Notes: a model not told the origin generated them from the letters alone. DNA of 64,000 nucleotides from an uncultured Verrucomicrobia subdivision 3 bacterium (GCA_903922735.1 CAIXUZ010000049.1:1-64000); one strand, 5' to 3'; positions 27,706-37,187 are shown, counted from the first letter of the stretch. Translations and numbers: made by a program.

Positions 27706-29079
27706 ATGGCGCGCAACGACCTTTTTACCAACCCGGGAGAAAACATGCCGGAAGTAAATTCTACGCCCTCGGATGACAGTTTTCGCAGTCAACCGCTGGC
27801 CGCCCGGATGCGCCCGCGCAACCTCGATGAATACGCAGGCCAAACCCACATCCTGGCACCCGGGCAGCTGCTTCGGCGGGCAATTGAGGCAGACCGCATC
27901 CAGTCGCTGCTGTTTTATGGCCCGCCAGGCACTGGCAAAACCTCGCTCGCTCAAATTATCGCCCGCCAGACGAAAAGTAAATTTGAGCGCCTCAGCGGTG
28001 TGGAATCGAACGTCGCCGATATGCGCCGGGTCCTGTCCGCCGCCGCCAACCGACTGGAAAACACCGGTGCCTCCACGATTCTCTTTATTGACGAAATCCA
28101 TCGGTTCAACAAAGCGCAACAAGACGTTTTGTTGCCCGACGTGGAAAGCGGTGTCATCAGACTCATCGGCGCAACCACTCACAACCCGTTTTTCTTCGTC
28201 AATTCACCGCTCGTCTCACGCTCGCAGATTTTCGAACTGCGCCCGCTGACCGAGGAGGAATTGTTCACCCTGCTCCAGCGGGCGGTGCAAGATGAAGCGA
28301 GAGGACTCGGCTACCTGAAAATTTCTGCAGATGAAATCGCCCTACGCCACCTTGCGAAAATCGCCGATGGCGACGCCCGCAAGGTCTTGAACTCGATTGA
28401 AATAGCCGCCCTCACGACCGCACCGGATATACATGGCGTGGTCCGCATCACGCTGGCAGTCGCCGAGCAAAGCATCCAGAAGAAAGCCGTGGTCTATGAC
28501 GGCGAAGGTGATGCGCACCACGACACGATTTCCGCCTTCATCAAATCCATGCGCGGCAGCGATCCCGACGCAGCGCTATACTGGCTCGCAAAAATGATCC
28601 ACGCCGGAGAAGACCCGCGTTTCATCGCGCGGCGCATCGTGATTTGCGCGGCGGAAGATGTGGGCCTCGCCGATCCGATGGCTTTGGTTTTGGCAAATGC
28701 CTGTTTGTCTGCCTCGGAATTTGTCGGCTGGCCCGAAGCGCGGATTCCGCTGGCCGAGGCGACGATTTACATCGCGACCGCCAACAAGAGCAATTCCGCT
28801 TACAAGGCCATTGATGCCGCACTGGAAGACGTGCGTTCCGGCCGCACCATTCCCGTGCCGGAGCACTTGCGCAGCGCGGCTTACCCAGGCGCGGAGCGGC
28901 TCGACCACGGCCAGGGCTACCAATATGCCCACGATGGCAAGAATCATTTTGTGATCCAGGAATATCTGGGTGTGGATAAAACATTTTATGAACCGACGGA
29001 ACAGGGCGTGGAAAAGAAAATCAAGGAGCGGTTGGAAAACTGGCGGAGGCAATCTACGGAGAAAAAGAAAAGTCGATGA
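27706..29079 (+). CDS. rarA: Replication-associated recombination protein A (AAA+ ATPase)
   Basis: RarA/MgsA acts at stalled replication forks together with SSB. The 457-residue product has ARMRPRNLDEYAGQTHIL, Walker A GPPGTGKTSLA, Walker B ILFIDEIHRFNKAQQD, sensor-1 GATTHNPFF, and the family-specific C-terminal segment KSMRGSDPDAALYWLAKMIHAGEDPRFIARR. The domain order and length are standard. It overlaps fau by four bases. Confidence 0.95.
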   Translation: MARNDLFTNPGENMPEVNSTPSDDSFRSQPLAARMRPRNLDEYAGQTHILAPGQLLRRAIEADRIQSLLFYGPPGTGKTSLAQIIARQTKSKFERLSGVESNVADMRRVLSAAANRLENTGASTILFIDEIHRFNKAQQDVLLPDVESGVIRLIGATTHNPFFFVNSPLVSRSQIFELRPLTEEELFTLLQRAVQDEARGLGYLKISADEIALRHLAKIADGDARKVLNSIEIAALTTAPDIHGVVRITLAVAEQSIQKKAVVYDGEGDAHHDTISAFIKSMRGSDPDAALYWLAKMIHAGEDPRFIARRIVICAAEDVGLADPMALVLANACLSASEFVGWPEARIPLAEATIYIATANKSNSAYKAIDAALEDVRSGRTIPVPEHLRSAAYPGAERLDHGQGYQYAHDGKNHFVIQEYLGVDKTFYEPTEQGVEKKIKERLENWRRQSTEKKKSR

Positions 29080-29654
29080 GCACGGATAAACAAAGATTTA
29101 AATCCGAACTGCGCCAGCATATCCGCGCTCGACTGGAAAAGATTTCCCCCGCGGTGAGGGCAGTGGAATCCATTGATTTGAACGATCGGCTGAAACCTCA
29201 GATAGCAAGCGCCCGCACGATCTTATTTTTCGCGCCGATGCCGGATGAATTGGACATCTGGCCACTGCTGGAACTTTCGCTGGCGCTGGGTACCAATTGC
29301 GCCCTGCCCTTTTTTGACGCGGGGGAAAAAAACTACGGTGCGCGGCTCCTCAAATCGCTGGACAACGACATCGTCACCGGAAAGTTCGAGGTACGCGAAC
29401 CGGCGGCAACTTGTGAGCAGATTGCACTAAATCAATTCGATCTGGTACTGGTGCCGGGCATGGCGTTTGACTTGAATGGAAACCGGCTTGGTCGAGGCCA
29501 AGGCTTCTATGACCGGATTCTGTCGGCAGCGAGCGGAATTAAATGTGGCGTAACCTACGATTTTCAACTGCTGGAAACCATCCCGGCGGAACCTCACGAT
29601 GCGAAGGTAAACTTTATTTTCACGCCATCACGCTGCGTGCGACGAAAAACTTAA
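29076..29654 (+). CDS. fau: 5-Formyltetrahydrofolate cyclo-ligase
   Basis: ATP-dependent conversion of 5-formyl-THF to 5,10-methenyl-THF. The 192-residue product has the family pattern: N-terminal KSELRQHIRARL, the ILFFAPMPDELDIWPLLE block, and the C-terminal LVLVPGMAFDLNGNRLGRGQGFYDRIL nucleotide-binding motif. Its ATG overlaps the rarA stop (ATGA). The arrangement 6S RNA - rarA - fau recalls the ssrS-ygfA neighbourhood of Proteobacteria. Confidence 0.93.
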   Translation: MSTDKQRFKSELRQHIRARLEKISPAVRAVESIDLNDRLKPQIASARTILFFAPMPDELDIWPLLELSLALGTNCALPFFDAGEKNYGARLLKSLDNDIVTGKFEVREPAATCEQIALNQFDLVLVPGMAFDLNGNRLGRGQGFYDRILSAASGIKCGVTYDFQLLETIPAEPHDAKVNFIFTPSRCVRRKT

Positions 29655-29821
29655 CGGTGCTGATAATTCATTCCACCAAGAACACCGCCCTGCCACCCTT
29701 CGGGAGAGTTCCAAGGACGGACAGAAGCATTATCCGGATCGGTCGAGGCGCACCCGACCGATAGTACCACCAAGGCTGTAATAACAGCAAACAGAACCAC
29801 GTGGGTGGCGCAAACCTTCAT
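29651..29821 (-). CDS. Small lipoprotein (56 residues)
   Basis: A short gene with a clear lipoprotein signal: MKVCATHVVLFAVITALVV, then lipobox LSVGC. The mature peptide is only about 33 residues (CASTDPDNASVRPWNSPEGW, then a Gly-rich tail ending NYQHR). Its ATG lies one base after the stop of the upstream coiled-coil gene on the same strand, and its stop overlaps the end of fau on the other strand. Small lipoproteins with an RPWN..EGW-like motif are, as I recall, common in Verrucomicrobiota. Their function is not known. Confidence 0.75.
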   Translation of the reverse strand: MKVCATHVVLFAVITALVVLSVGCASTDPDNASVRPWNSPEGWQGGVLGGMNYQHR

Positions 29822-29822
29822 T

Positions 29823-30590
29823 TTATGTGGCCGGATGAGCCGGAGTGACTTCGTCGCCTTCGATCATCTCACCCAATTTCCAACCCGGGATGATATTGGC
29901 AATGCTGCGATCTTTTTGGACGTTGCGGATAATAATTTTGGCAACCAGCTTGCCTTCACGGCTGACCAGCAATTCGCCGTCCTGAATCGCACCCTGATTT
30001 TCGCCGATGTCAAGAACCACAAATTCCCATTTAGGATCCACCACAATAACTTTACCCTTCAAATCGGCGCGCAATTTAATATCGGTATCCGGGCCAATAA
30101 ATTTTGCCAACTGAGCTTTGGTGCTGATAAACTGGCGAGTTAATATCGCTTTTTCCTCGATAATGGCGGCAATCTGAACTTCCGTGTCCTTAAGTTTTTT
30201 GGCAATATTCAAAACTTGTTCGGGCGTCAGGTTTGAGGTTTTGTAGCTTGCCAGCTGGGATTGAACATCATCACGTTCCTGGGTGATTTTGGCAAGTTTG
30301 TCGGACAGCTCATCCGCACGCTTCGACTGAGCCACGGCCCGGGCATTGGCCTGATCAAGCTCAGACTTGGTAGTGGCCAATTCCGTCCGAACCTTGGCCA
30401 GATCGCCTTTGGTCTTGGTCAGTTCCGTCTTGGTCTTTTTATGAGCATCCTGCTCAGTGACCTTGGCGGATTTCTCGTCATCGCGTTGTTTTGTCAACGC
30501 GGGAATTTTGTCGGTTACGGCAAAATAACTTACGGTGCCGGCAGCCAGCGCGGCGACAATGGCCAGAATTAAACTGATGCGAAGTAACAT
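29823..30590 (-). CDS. Membrane-anchored coiled-coil protein
   Basis: A 255-residue protein from ATG 30590 with one N-terminal hydrophobic segment (LLRISLILAIVAALAAGTVSYFAV), acting as anchor or signal. It is followed by about 120 residues of Lys/Glu/Thr-rich coiled coil (TKTELTKTKGDLAKVRTELA). The C-terminal ~75-residue beta domain (GKVIVVDPKWEFVVLDIGEN, then GELLVSREGKLVAKIIIRNV) resembles the small beta barrels at the ends of FlgT- or MreC-like periplasmic proteins. It forms an operon with the small lipoprotein. A cell-envelope structural role is inferred; no specific function is recognised. Confidence 0.7.
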   Translation of the reverse strand: MLLRISLILAIVAALAAGTVSYFAVTDKIPALTKQRDDEKSAKVTEQDAHKKTKTELTKTKGDLAKVRTELATTKSELDQANARAVAQSKRADELSDKLAKITQERDDVQSQLASYKTSNLTPEQVLNIAKKLKDTEVQIAAIIEEKAILTRQFISTKAQLAKFIGPDTDIKLRADLKGKVIVVDPKWEFVVLDIGENQGAIQDGELLVSREGKLVAKIIIRNVQKDRSIANIIPGWKLGEMIEGDEVTPAHPAT

Positions 30591-30850
30591 GATTGGTAGC
30601 AATTTTTTTGAGACTAAACCGCTTCACTCTAAGTGTCAATGCCGTTTCTATTTTCTTAAAAACCGGCCGACCATGAAATTTTCAACGCGATCAGATAGCA
30701 CAACCATTAGGAGTACTCCAACACAAATTGCCTGCTTTCACACCATTTTCCGCCACCCGCGCCGGCCAATGCCGAATAGCGCTTTAAAAATCATCAATTC
30801 TTCTTTCCCCCGATTTTTATTTTTCCATATCATTGCTTTCTCGATTAACA

Positions 30851-31717
30851 ATGCATTTCACCCCGCAACTGCGCACGCTCCTCGTCCTTGGCCGCGTGGC
30901 AAATTTGCCGACGGCATGGTCAAACTGCCTGGCCGGCTGGTGGCTCGGCGGAGGGGGGAATTATTGGAAACTACCATTTTTACTTCTGGGCGTCAGTCTG
31001 CTGCACACCGGCGGAATGTTTTTAAATGATGCTTTTGATGCCGACTCGGACCACCAGCGGCGTCCGGAACGGCCAATTCCATCAGGAAAAATTTCGATCC
31101 ACCTCGCCTGGCGTCTTGGCTTCAGCCTTCTGGTCGCGGGCATATTCCTGTTGCTATTCTGTAGTCAGCTCTCGGCCGGTGCGGCAATTGTCCTCGCGCT
31201 GTGCATCCTGCTTTACAACTTCTCTCACAAATTTTTCACTGCGGCGCCATGGTTGCTCGGCACCTGCCGCTTTTGGATTTACATCATCGCCGGAGCATCG
31301 GGTGCAACGGGCTTGAATGGTTGGCCAATCCTGTGCGGCCTGGCCATGGCACTCTATGTCGTAGGCTCAAACTTCGTTGTGCGACGCGAAAGCCATCGGG
31401 GTGCCATCCCCTTCTGGCCGCTGCTCCCGCTCGCGGTGCCAATCCTGCTGGCGGTCGCGATGAACACCGGCGGTTTCCGGCTCCGTGCCCTCGGGCTTGC
31501 CGCCGGTTTAATCGGGTGGACCGGCTGGTGCGTGCGGAAGCTTTTCACCGGTGGTGCGGGCAGCGTTGCCATCATCGCCGCAAACCTCATGGCCGGTATT
31601 GTCTTCGTAGATTGGCTCGCCGTTGCGCCGCAATTATCATTCTGGCCGGGCGCTGCCGTCTTCCTTTCGCTCTTCGGCTTGACGAAATGGCTGCAAAAAA
31701 TCGCACCGGTAAGCTGA
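30851..31717 (+). CDS. UbiA-family prenyltransferase
   Basis: An integral membrane protein of 288 residues from ATG 30851, with about eight hydrophobic helices. The first Asp-rich motif is NDAFDADSDHQRRPERPIPSG, typical of UbiA enzymes (Mg-pyrophosphate binding). The second is less canonical: RRESHRG in the loop after VVGSNFVV. Family members transfer prenyl chains to aromatic or other acceptors (quinones, haem O, chlorophyll, EboC-like products). The acceptor cannot be read from the sequence, and the neighbours (sulfate assimilation) give no clue. Confidence 0.85.
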   Translation: MHFTPQLRTLLVLGRVANLPTAWSNCLAGWWLGGGGNYWKLPFLLLGVSLLHTGGMFLNDAFDADSDHQRRPERPIPSGKISIHLAWRLGFSLLVAGIFLLLFCSQLSAGAAIVLALCILLYNFSHKFFTAAPWLLGTCRFWIYIIAGASGATGLNGWPILCGLAMALYVVGSNFVVRRESHRGAIPFWPLLPLAVPILLAVAMNTGGFRLRALGLAAGLIGWTGWCVRKLFTGGAGSVAIIAANLMAGIVFVDWLAVAPQLSFWPGAAVFLSLFGLTKWLQKIAPVS

Positions 31718-31855
31718 TTCCACGGAAACAAAGCGTCGGGCCGATATATTTGACGAACCGGAGGAAATTTGTTCCCCGCCCTTGCCTCCGGCGCGCGACT
31801 CCAGCAAACCACGCTTGAACAGTAGGCTACATCAAGCTATGCTTGTCGTTCGCTT

Positions 31856-33526
31856 ATGAGCGCTGAAGGAACTGTCAAATTGACCCACAACGAGGAAATC
31901 AAGGCCGCCATTCCAACCTTGGCCGGCACCATTGCCGCGACCATTGCTGATCCGTCGACCGACCATTTCTCCGAGGACGACAACCAATTCCTGAAATTCC
32001 ACGGCAGCTATCAACAGGACGACCGCGACCTGCGCAAGACGGGCAAGAAATACATCATGATGATCCGCGGCCGCATCCCCGGCGGTGTCATGACCACCAG
32101 GCAATACGCTGTCTTCGACCAGCTCGCTTCGGATTACGGCAATACCACGCTGCGCATCACCACCCGCCAGAGCATCCAGTTCCACGGCGTGGTCAAAAAT
32201 AATTTCCGGCCGGTGGTCAAGGCCATCAACGAATGCCTGCTCTCCACGCTCGCCGCCTGCGGCGATGTGAACCGCAACGTGCTCGCGCCGCCCACGCCCG
32301 CCTACACCAAGGCACGGGAACAGGTTGTTGCCGACGCACACAAGGTCGCGCTGGCGCTCGCGCCAAAGACGCCGGCGTATCACGCCATCTGGATTGACGG
32401 CGTGCAGCTCGACAATGACGCGCCGGAGAATAAAAACTTCGTGGATCCGCTTTATGGCAAGACCTATTTGCCACGCAAGTTTAAGATCGCCTTTGTCATC
32501 CCGCCGGTGAATGACCTGGACGTTTACACGAACTGCCTCGGCCTCATCGCCATCGTCGAGAACGACCAACTCATTGGATATAACCTCTGCGTTGGCGGCG
32601 GCATGGGCCGCAGCCATGGCAACGAGGCGACCTATCCGCGCCTGGCGGATGTCATCGGCTTTTTCACACCGGACAAGATTGTGGACGTGACGAAAGCCGT
32701 ACTGACCATCCATCGCGATTTCGGCGACCGCACCGACCGCAAGCATGCGCGCTTAAAATACGTCGTCGCCGAACGCGGCGTGAAGTTCATGCAGGACGAG
32801 GTGAACCAGCGCGCCGGCATCACGCTCGCCCCGGCGAAGCATTATCAATTCACCACGACGAGCGATCTGCTCGGCTGGCGCAAGGCAGTGGATGGAAGCT
32901 GGTTTCTCGGCGTGTTTGTCGAATCCGGCCGCGTGAAAGGCGCGCAGAAAAAAGCGTTGCGCGACGTCGCGGACAAATTTCCGAAGATCGAATTCCGGCT
33001 GACGGCGAATCAAAATGTTATTCTGGCCAACGTCAGTGATGCCGACAAAGCAGGCATCAACGCGGCCTTCAGCGCCCATGGCTTGAAAACGGAAAATCAG
33101 ACGACCCTTTTGCATGCCGCAGCCATGGCCTGTCCATCGTTGCCGACCTGCGGCCTCGGCCTGGCGGAATCCGAACGCATGCTGCCGGGCTTCATTGACC
33201 GCATCGAAAAACTTTTGACCGAAGTTGGTTTGGATGGCGAAGAAATCATCATCCGCTCGACCGGCTGCCCGAACGGCTGTGCGCGCCCCTACATGGCGGA
33301 GATTGCGTTCGTCGGCAAGGCGCCCGGACGTTATCAAGTCTGGCTTGGCGGCGACGTCGCGGGCACGCGGCTCAACCAAATCTGGAAAGACGTCATCAAG
33401 GAATCCGATTTGGAAACGGAGTTCCGCCCCGTATTCACGCGCTTCGCGAAAGAACGCACCGCCGGCGAACGCTTCGGCGACTGGTGCGCGCGCGTTTTGC
33501 TGAAAGAACAACCGACCACCAATTGA
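31856..33526 (+). CDS. cysI: Sulfite reductase, haemoprotein subunit
   Basis: Six-electron reduction of sulfite to sulfide. The 556-residue product has both halves of the sulfite/nitrite reductase repeat. The siroheme/[4Fe-4S] cysteines are in CPSLPTCGLGLAESERMLPG and STGCPNGCARPYMAEIAFVG (C-x5-C and C-x3-C). TTRQSIQFHGV and NVLAPPTPAYT are typical of assimilatory sulfite reductases. Being first in an operon with cysH and cysDN favours sulfite over nitrite as substrate. No CysJ flavoprotein is nearby, so the electron donor may be ferredoxin. Confidence 0.92.
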   Translation: MSAEGTVKLTHNEEIKAAIPTLAGTIAATIADPSTDHFSEDDNQFLKFHGSYQQDDRDLRKTGKKYIMMIRGRIPGGVMTTRQYAVFDQLASDYGNTTLRITTRQSIQFHGVVKNNFRPVVKAINECLLSTLAACGDVNRNVLAPPTPAYTKAREQVVADAHKVALALAPKTPAYHAIWIDGVQLDNDAPENKNFVDPLYGKTYLPRKFKIAFVIPPVNDLDVYTNCLGLIAIVENDQLIGYNLCVGGGMGRSHGNEATYPRLADVIGFFTPDKIVDVTKAVLTIHRDFGDRTDRKHARLKYVVAERGVKFMQDEVNQRAGITLAPAKHYQFTTTSDLLGWRKAVDGSWFLGVFVESGRVKGAQKKALRDVADKFPKIEFRLTANQNVILANVSDADKAGINAAFSAHGLKTENQTTLLHAAAMACPSLPTCGLGLAESERMLPGFIDRIEKLLTEVGLDGEEIIIRSTGCPNGCARPYMAEIAFVGKAPGRYQVWLGGDVAGTRLNQIWKDVIKESDLETEFRPVFTRFAKERTAGERFGDWCARVLLKEQPTTN

Positions 33527-33534
33527 TCTGACCC

Positions 33535-34200
33535 ATGACCCCTGAAAAAATTTCCCGGGCCAACATCGAACTGCGTCACCATACGCCGCTGGAAATCATC
33601 CGTTGGGCCATCGCGCAGTCGAATGGTCACGCGATCGTCTCGACCAATTTTCGCCCCTACGAAGCGGTGATCCTCCATCTTGTCACGCAAGTGCAGCCGG
33701 ACATTCCAGTGCTCTGGGTGGACCACGGCTACAATCGCCCGGCGACTTATGTCCACGCCGAGCAGGTGACGAAATTACTCAAGCTAAACCTCAAGGCCTA
33801 CCTTCCCAAGGTGACCGCCGCGCATTACGACGCCGCGTTCGGCGGCATGCCGGAACCGACACCGGAAAACGAGGAGCGCATCAAGGCGTTCAGCACCGCG
33901 ATGAAACTGGAGCCATTCCAGCGCGGCATGAAAGAGCTAGCGCCAACCGTCTGGCTCACGGCGCTGCGCCAGGTGCAGAACCCGAACCGCGCCGGCCTCG
34001 ACATCGTGACTGAGGACAAGAATTTTAATTCGCTGAAAGTCAGCCCGCTCTTTTACTGGAGCGACGCCGACCTGGAAAATTATCTGCGGCAGCACCACCT
34101 TCCGAACGAGTGGGATTATTTCGATCCCGCCAAAGCCGACGACAAGCGCGAGTGCGGCTTGCACGCAAGCTGGGGCGGCAAAGCCATGGAAAAAACCTAA
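33535..34200 (+). CDS. cysH: Phosphoadenylyl-sulfate reductase
   Basis: Thioredoxin-dependent reduction of PAPS (or APS) to sulfite. The 221-residue product has the PP-loop fold, with the PP-loop region altered to AIVSTNFRPYEAVILH, and the C-terminal catalytic Cys in KRECGLHASWG. The two CysCys pairs that bind [4Fe-4S] in APS reductases are absent, which favours PAPS. However, no separate cysC kinase is seen, and cysN here lacks a CysC fusion, so a kinase must lie elsewhere if PAPS is used. It follows cysI by eight bases. Confidence 0.9.
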   Translation: MTPEKISRANIELRHHTPLEIIRWAIAQSNGHAIVSTNFRPYEAVILHLVTQVQPDIPVLWVDHGYNRPATYVHAEQVTKLLKLNLKAYLPKVTAAHYDAAFGGMPEPTPENEERIKAFSTAMKLEPFQRGMKELAPTVWLTALRQVQNPNRAGLDIVTEDKNFNSLKVSPLFYWSDADLENYLRQHHLPNEWDYFDPAKADDKRECGLHASWGGKAMEKT

Positions 34201-34224
34201 ACTTCCCGCAGAGGCGGCCGATTT

Positions 34225-34277
34225 CCGCAGATTGGTTTTTTATTTTATCTGCGTCCATCTGCGTTAATCTGCGGGCG
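34225..34277 (+). repeat. Short direct/inverted repeat between cysH and cysD
   Basis: Three 10-bp units beginning TCTGCG (34248, 34258, 34268) are preceded by CCGCAGATT (34225-34233), which can pair with AATCTGCGG (34266-34274). This TCTGCGT-type intergenic repeat looks like those common in Verrucomicrobiota and Planctomycetes genomes. It could form a hairpin in the operon mRNA ahead of cysD. Confidence 0.65.
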
Positions 34278-34282
34278 ACAAA

Positions 34283-35221
34283 ATGAGCTCATACCATCTT
34301 GACCATTTGCAGTATCTGGAAACGGAAGCGATCCACATCATGCGTGAAGTCGCCGCCGAATTTGAACGCCCCGCCCTGCTCTTCTCCGGCGGCAAAGATT
34401 CCATCTGTCTGCTGCGCCTCGCGGAAAAAGCCTTCCGCCCTTCCGACATCCCGATGCCGTTCCTGAATGTCGAGACCGGTCACGAGTTTCCCGAGCTCCT
34501 CGAGTTCCGCGACCGCCGCGCCAAGGAACTTGGCGCCAAGCTCATCGTTCGCACCGTGGATGAAGCCATCGCCAAGGGGCTCGCCCATCCCGCGCCCGGC
34601 GAGATCAGCCGCAATAAGCTCCAGATTCCCGTGCTGCTCGGCGCAATCGAGGAATTTCAATTTGACTGCGCCATCGGCGGCGCGCGACGCGACGAGGAAA
34701 AAGCCCGCGCCAAGGAACGCTTCTTCAGCTTCCGGGATTCCTTCGGCCAGTGGGATCCGAAAAATCAGCGGCCCGAGATCTGGAACCTTTATAATGCCAA
34801 GTTGAATCCGGGCGAGAATATGCGCGTCTTTCCGCTTTCCAACTGGACGGAGATGGATGTCTGGGAATACATCAAAACAGAGAAGCTCGAGGTGCCGAAC
34901 ATCTATTTCAGTCACGAGCGCGAATGTTATCGCAAGGGCGGCCAATGGCTGCCAGTCCCGCCGCCGCACACCGATGCGAGCAAGCCCGATCCTTATGCCG
35001 GTGCGCGTCCGAAACCGAATGAGCCGATCAAGAAAATGATCTGCCGCGTCCGCACGATTGCCGACATGATCAGCACCGGCATGATCGAATCAAAAACGGA
35101 AACGATTGACGACATCATCGGCGAAGTTTCCGCCGCGCGCGTGACCGAACGCGGCACCCGCGCTGACGACAAGGCCAGTGAAGCCGCCATGGAAGATCGT
35201 AAAAAAGCCGGTTACTTTTGA
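34283..35221 (+). CDS. cysD: Sulfate adenylyltransferase subunit 2
   Basis: PP-loop subunit that forms adenylyl sulfate from ATP and sulfate, driven by the GTPase CysN. The 312-residue product has LLFSGGKDSICLLRLAEKAF (PP-loop SGGKDS), FLNVETGHEFPE, AIGGARRDEEKARAKER and the C-terminal GTMIESKTETIDDI-like segment. Length and motifs are standard. The stop is six bases before the chosen cysN start. Confidence 0.94.
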   Translation: MSSYHLDHLQYLETEAIHIMREVAAEFERPALLFSGGKDSICLLRLAEKAFRPSDIPMPFLNVETGHEFPELLEFRDRRAKELGAKLIVRTVDEAIAKGLAHPAPGEISRNKLQIPVLLGAIEEFQFDCAIGGARRDEEKARAKERFFSFRDSFGQWDPKNQRPEIWNLYNAKLNPGENMRVFPLSNWTEMDVWEYIKTEKLEVPNIYFSHERECYRKGGQWLPVPPPHTDASKPDPYAGARPKPNEPIKKMICRVRTIADMISTGMIESKTETIDDIIGEVSAARVTERGTRADDKASEAAMEDRKKAGYF

Positions 35222-35226
35222 TTGAT

Positions 35227-36543
35227 ATGCCCCACTCGCATCCCATCGAACTTTTGCGCTTCAACACCTGCGGGTCCGTTGACGACGGCAAATCCACGCT
35301 TATCGGCCGGCTGCTTTACGATTCCAAGTCGCTGATGGAAGACCAGGTCGAGGCGCTCGAGCGCAGCGCCGACATCACCGGCGGCGGCCAGATCAATCTC
35401 GCCAATCTCACCGACGGTCTCCGCGCCGAACGCGAACAGGGGATCACGATTGATGTGGCCTATCGCTATTTCGCCACGCCCAAGCGCAAGTTCATCGTCG
35501 CCGACACGCCGGGCCATGTGCAATACACCCGCAACATGGTCACGGGCGCGAGCACGGCGAATCTTTCCATCGTCCTCGTGGATGCGCGGCAGGGCGTGAT
35601 CGAGCAGACGCGCCGGCACACTTACATCGCGGCGCTGCTGGGCATTCCGCACCTGGTCATCGCGGTGAACAAGATGGACCTGGTGGATTGGAGCGAGGCG
35701 CGCTTCACGGAAATCCGCGACGAGATTGAAGGGTTTCTGCCGAAGTTCGGCTCCTTCCGCGACGTGAAATTCATTCCCATGAGCGCCTTGTCCGGCGACA
35801 ACGTGGTGGATGCCTCCGCGAAAACGCCGTGGTATGAAGGCCCGGCGCTGCTGCATCATCTCGAAACCGTTTACATCGCGAGCGACCGCAATTTCAGCAC
35901 GTTCCGCTTCCCCGTGCAATGGGTCAACCGCCCGAATAACCCGACGAACAAGGAACTGCACGACTTCCGCGGCTTGAGCGGACAGATCGCCAGCGGCATT
36001 GTTGCCCAAGGGCAGGAAGTGGTCATCTTCCCCGCCGGCATCAAGACCAAGGTGAAGGAGATCTGGAGCTATGACGGTTCGCTCGCCGAGGCGTTTTGCC
36101 CGCAATCCGTGACCATTTGTTTGCAGGACGACATCGACGTGAGCCGGGGCGACATGATTGTGGGCCTGCAAAACCTGCCCGGGCGCAGCACCGAGCTGCA
36201 GGCGCGCGTCTGCTGGATGAGCCAGCGGCCGCTGGCGGCGGGCAAAAAGTTTTATCTCAAGCACACCACGCAAATCGTGCAGGCGGCCGTCACGCAGATA
36301 GAAAACCGCATCAACTTCACCACCTTCGAGCCGGAGCCCCAGCCGGCCGGACTCGGCCTGAACGACATCGGCACCATCCGCCTCCGCACGGCCAAGCCGC
36401 TGCTGTTCGACGGCTATGAAACCAACCGGCTCACCGGCTCATTCATCCTCGTCGAACAAGGCTCGAACGCCACCGTTGCCGCCGGCATGCTGTTTCCGCC
36501 CCTGGAAGCCGCCAGGCCGGAATACGACGACTTCGCGATTTGA
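35227..36543 (+). CDS. cysN: Sulfate adenylyltransferase subunit 1 (GTPase)
   Basis: EF-Tu-like GTPase that activates CysD. The 438-residue product from ATG 35227 (a TTG at 35218 overlaps cysD) has GSVDDGKSTLIGRLLYDSK (G1), EREQGITIDVAYRYF (G2), DTPGHVQYTRNM (G3), NKMDLVDW (G4) and MSALSGDNV (G5). It ends after the beta-barrel domains; the CysC kinase fusion found in some bacteria is absent. Last gene of the cysIHDN operon. Confidence 0.94.
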   Translation: MPHSHPIELLRFNTCGSVDDGKSTLIGRLLYDSKSLMEDQVEALERSADITGGGQINLANLTDGLRAEREQGITIDVAYRYFATPKRKFIVADTPGHVQYTRNMVTGASTANLSIVLVDARQGVIEQTRRHTYIAALLGIPHLVIAVNKMDLVDWSEARFTEIRDEIEGFLPKFGSFRDVKFIPMSALSGDNVVDASAKTPWYEGPALLHHLETVYIASDRNFSTFRFPVQWVNRPNNPTNKELHDFRGLSGQIASGIVAQGQEVVIFPAGIKTKVKEIWSYDGSLAEAFCPQSVTICLQDDIDVSRGDMIVGLQNLPGRSTELQARVCWMSQRPLAAGKKFYLKHTTQIVQAAVTQIENRINFTTFEPEPQPAGLGLNDIGTIRLRTAKPLLFDGYETNRLTGSFILVEQGSNATVAAGMLFPPLEAARPEYDDFAI

Positions 36544-36630
36544 AGAAAACTCAACTTGTCGCAGTCGCGCGGAAGATGGGTTCGTTGCTTGGAAAGAATC
36601 GCCCGGTCAATGCAATAAATCCGTAAATTG

Positions 36631-36750
36631 CTACTTGGTCAGCCCGGTTTCGCGAATCAAGGCGTGCAACGTGCCTTTGGCCAGTTCGCGGTGATTCGGT
36701 ACGGTCAGATACCGATGGGAAGAATGGCGTAAAATGAACCTATTGTCCGC
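36631..36750 (-). pseudogene. HicA toxin remnant
   Basis: The minus-strand frame ending at TAG 36633-36631 encodes RFILRHSSHRYLTVPNHREL, then a stretch ending GTLHALIRETGLTK. This matches the C-terminal half of HicA mRNA interferases (GS/H..TVP.H.EL..GTL..IL...GL). No start codon or N-terminal half (with the G-W/DG motif) is found upstream in this frame, and no hicB is adjacent. It is best read as a decayed toxin-antitoxin locus. Confidence 0.6.
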
Positions 36751-37187
36751 AATTGAAGTGGTGTTCAAAGGGTGAATGAGTGAATAAAATTGGGGGCAAT
36801 GAGCATCTATCCATCACTGGTTTCGATTCACCTGGCGGGTGAAGGGAAGGATGAGATATCCTTGGACACGCTGCAACTTAACCCACCGCCCGCGGCCACC
36901 CACCGTCACCGGCGTCCACTTCCGGCCACCAGAATTTGAAATTTCACGTTTAATGGTACACGGCGAAACCGGAAACCGGATTTAATCCGCCAAAGACAAC
37001 AAAGCCAGGGGCAGAAATTTGAAACTGACGACCGGAACCCGAGGCGTGGATTTTAATTCAATATTCACCGAAAAATGGAAGACGGACTTAAGTAGGTGTT
37101 TTCCCTATACATGTAGTCTATTTTGAGTATATACGACTAGTGTTTAGTCTAATTGTGAGCAACTCGCTGTTAGCTTAATTTGTCAAC
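36751..37187. other. Intergenic region without a recognisable gene
   Basis: No convincing coding sequence. The first part (to about 36960) is GC-rich and may be decayed insertion-type sequence (TCCACTTCCGGCCACCAGAA). The last 150 bp is AT-rich (TATACATGTAGTCTATTTTG) and is the likely promoter region of the PocR/AraC gene. Confidence 0.4.

Noticed and set aside
31856..33526. Assimilatory nitrite reductase
   Set aside because: Siroheme motifs fit both, but the operon with cysH-cysD-cysN and the NVLAPPTP segment favour sulfite reductase.
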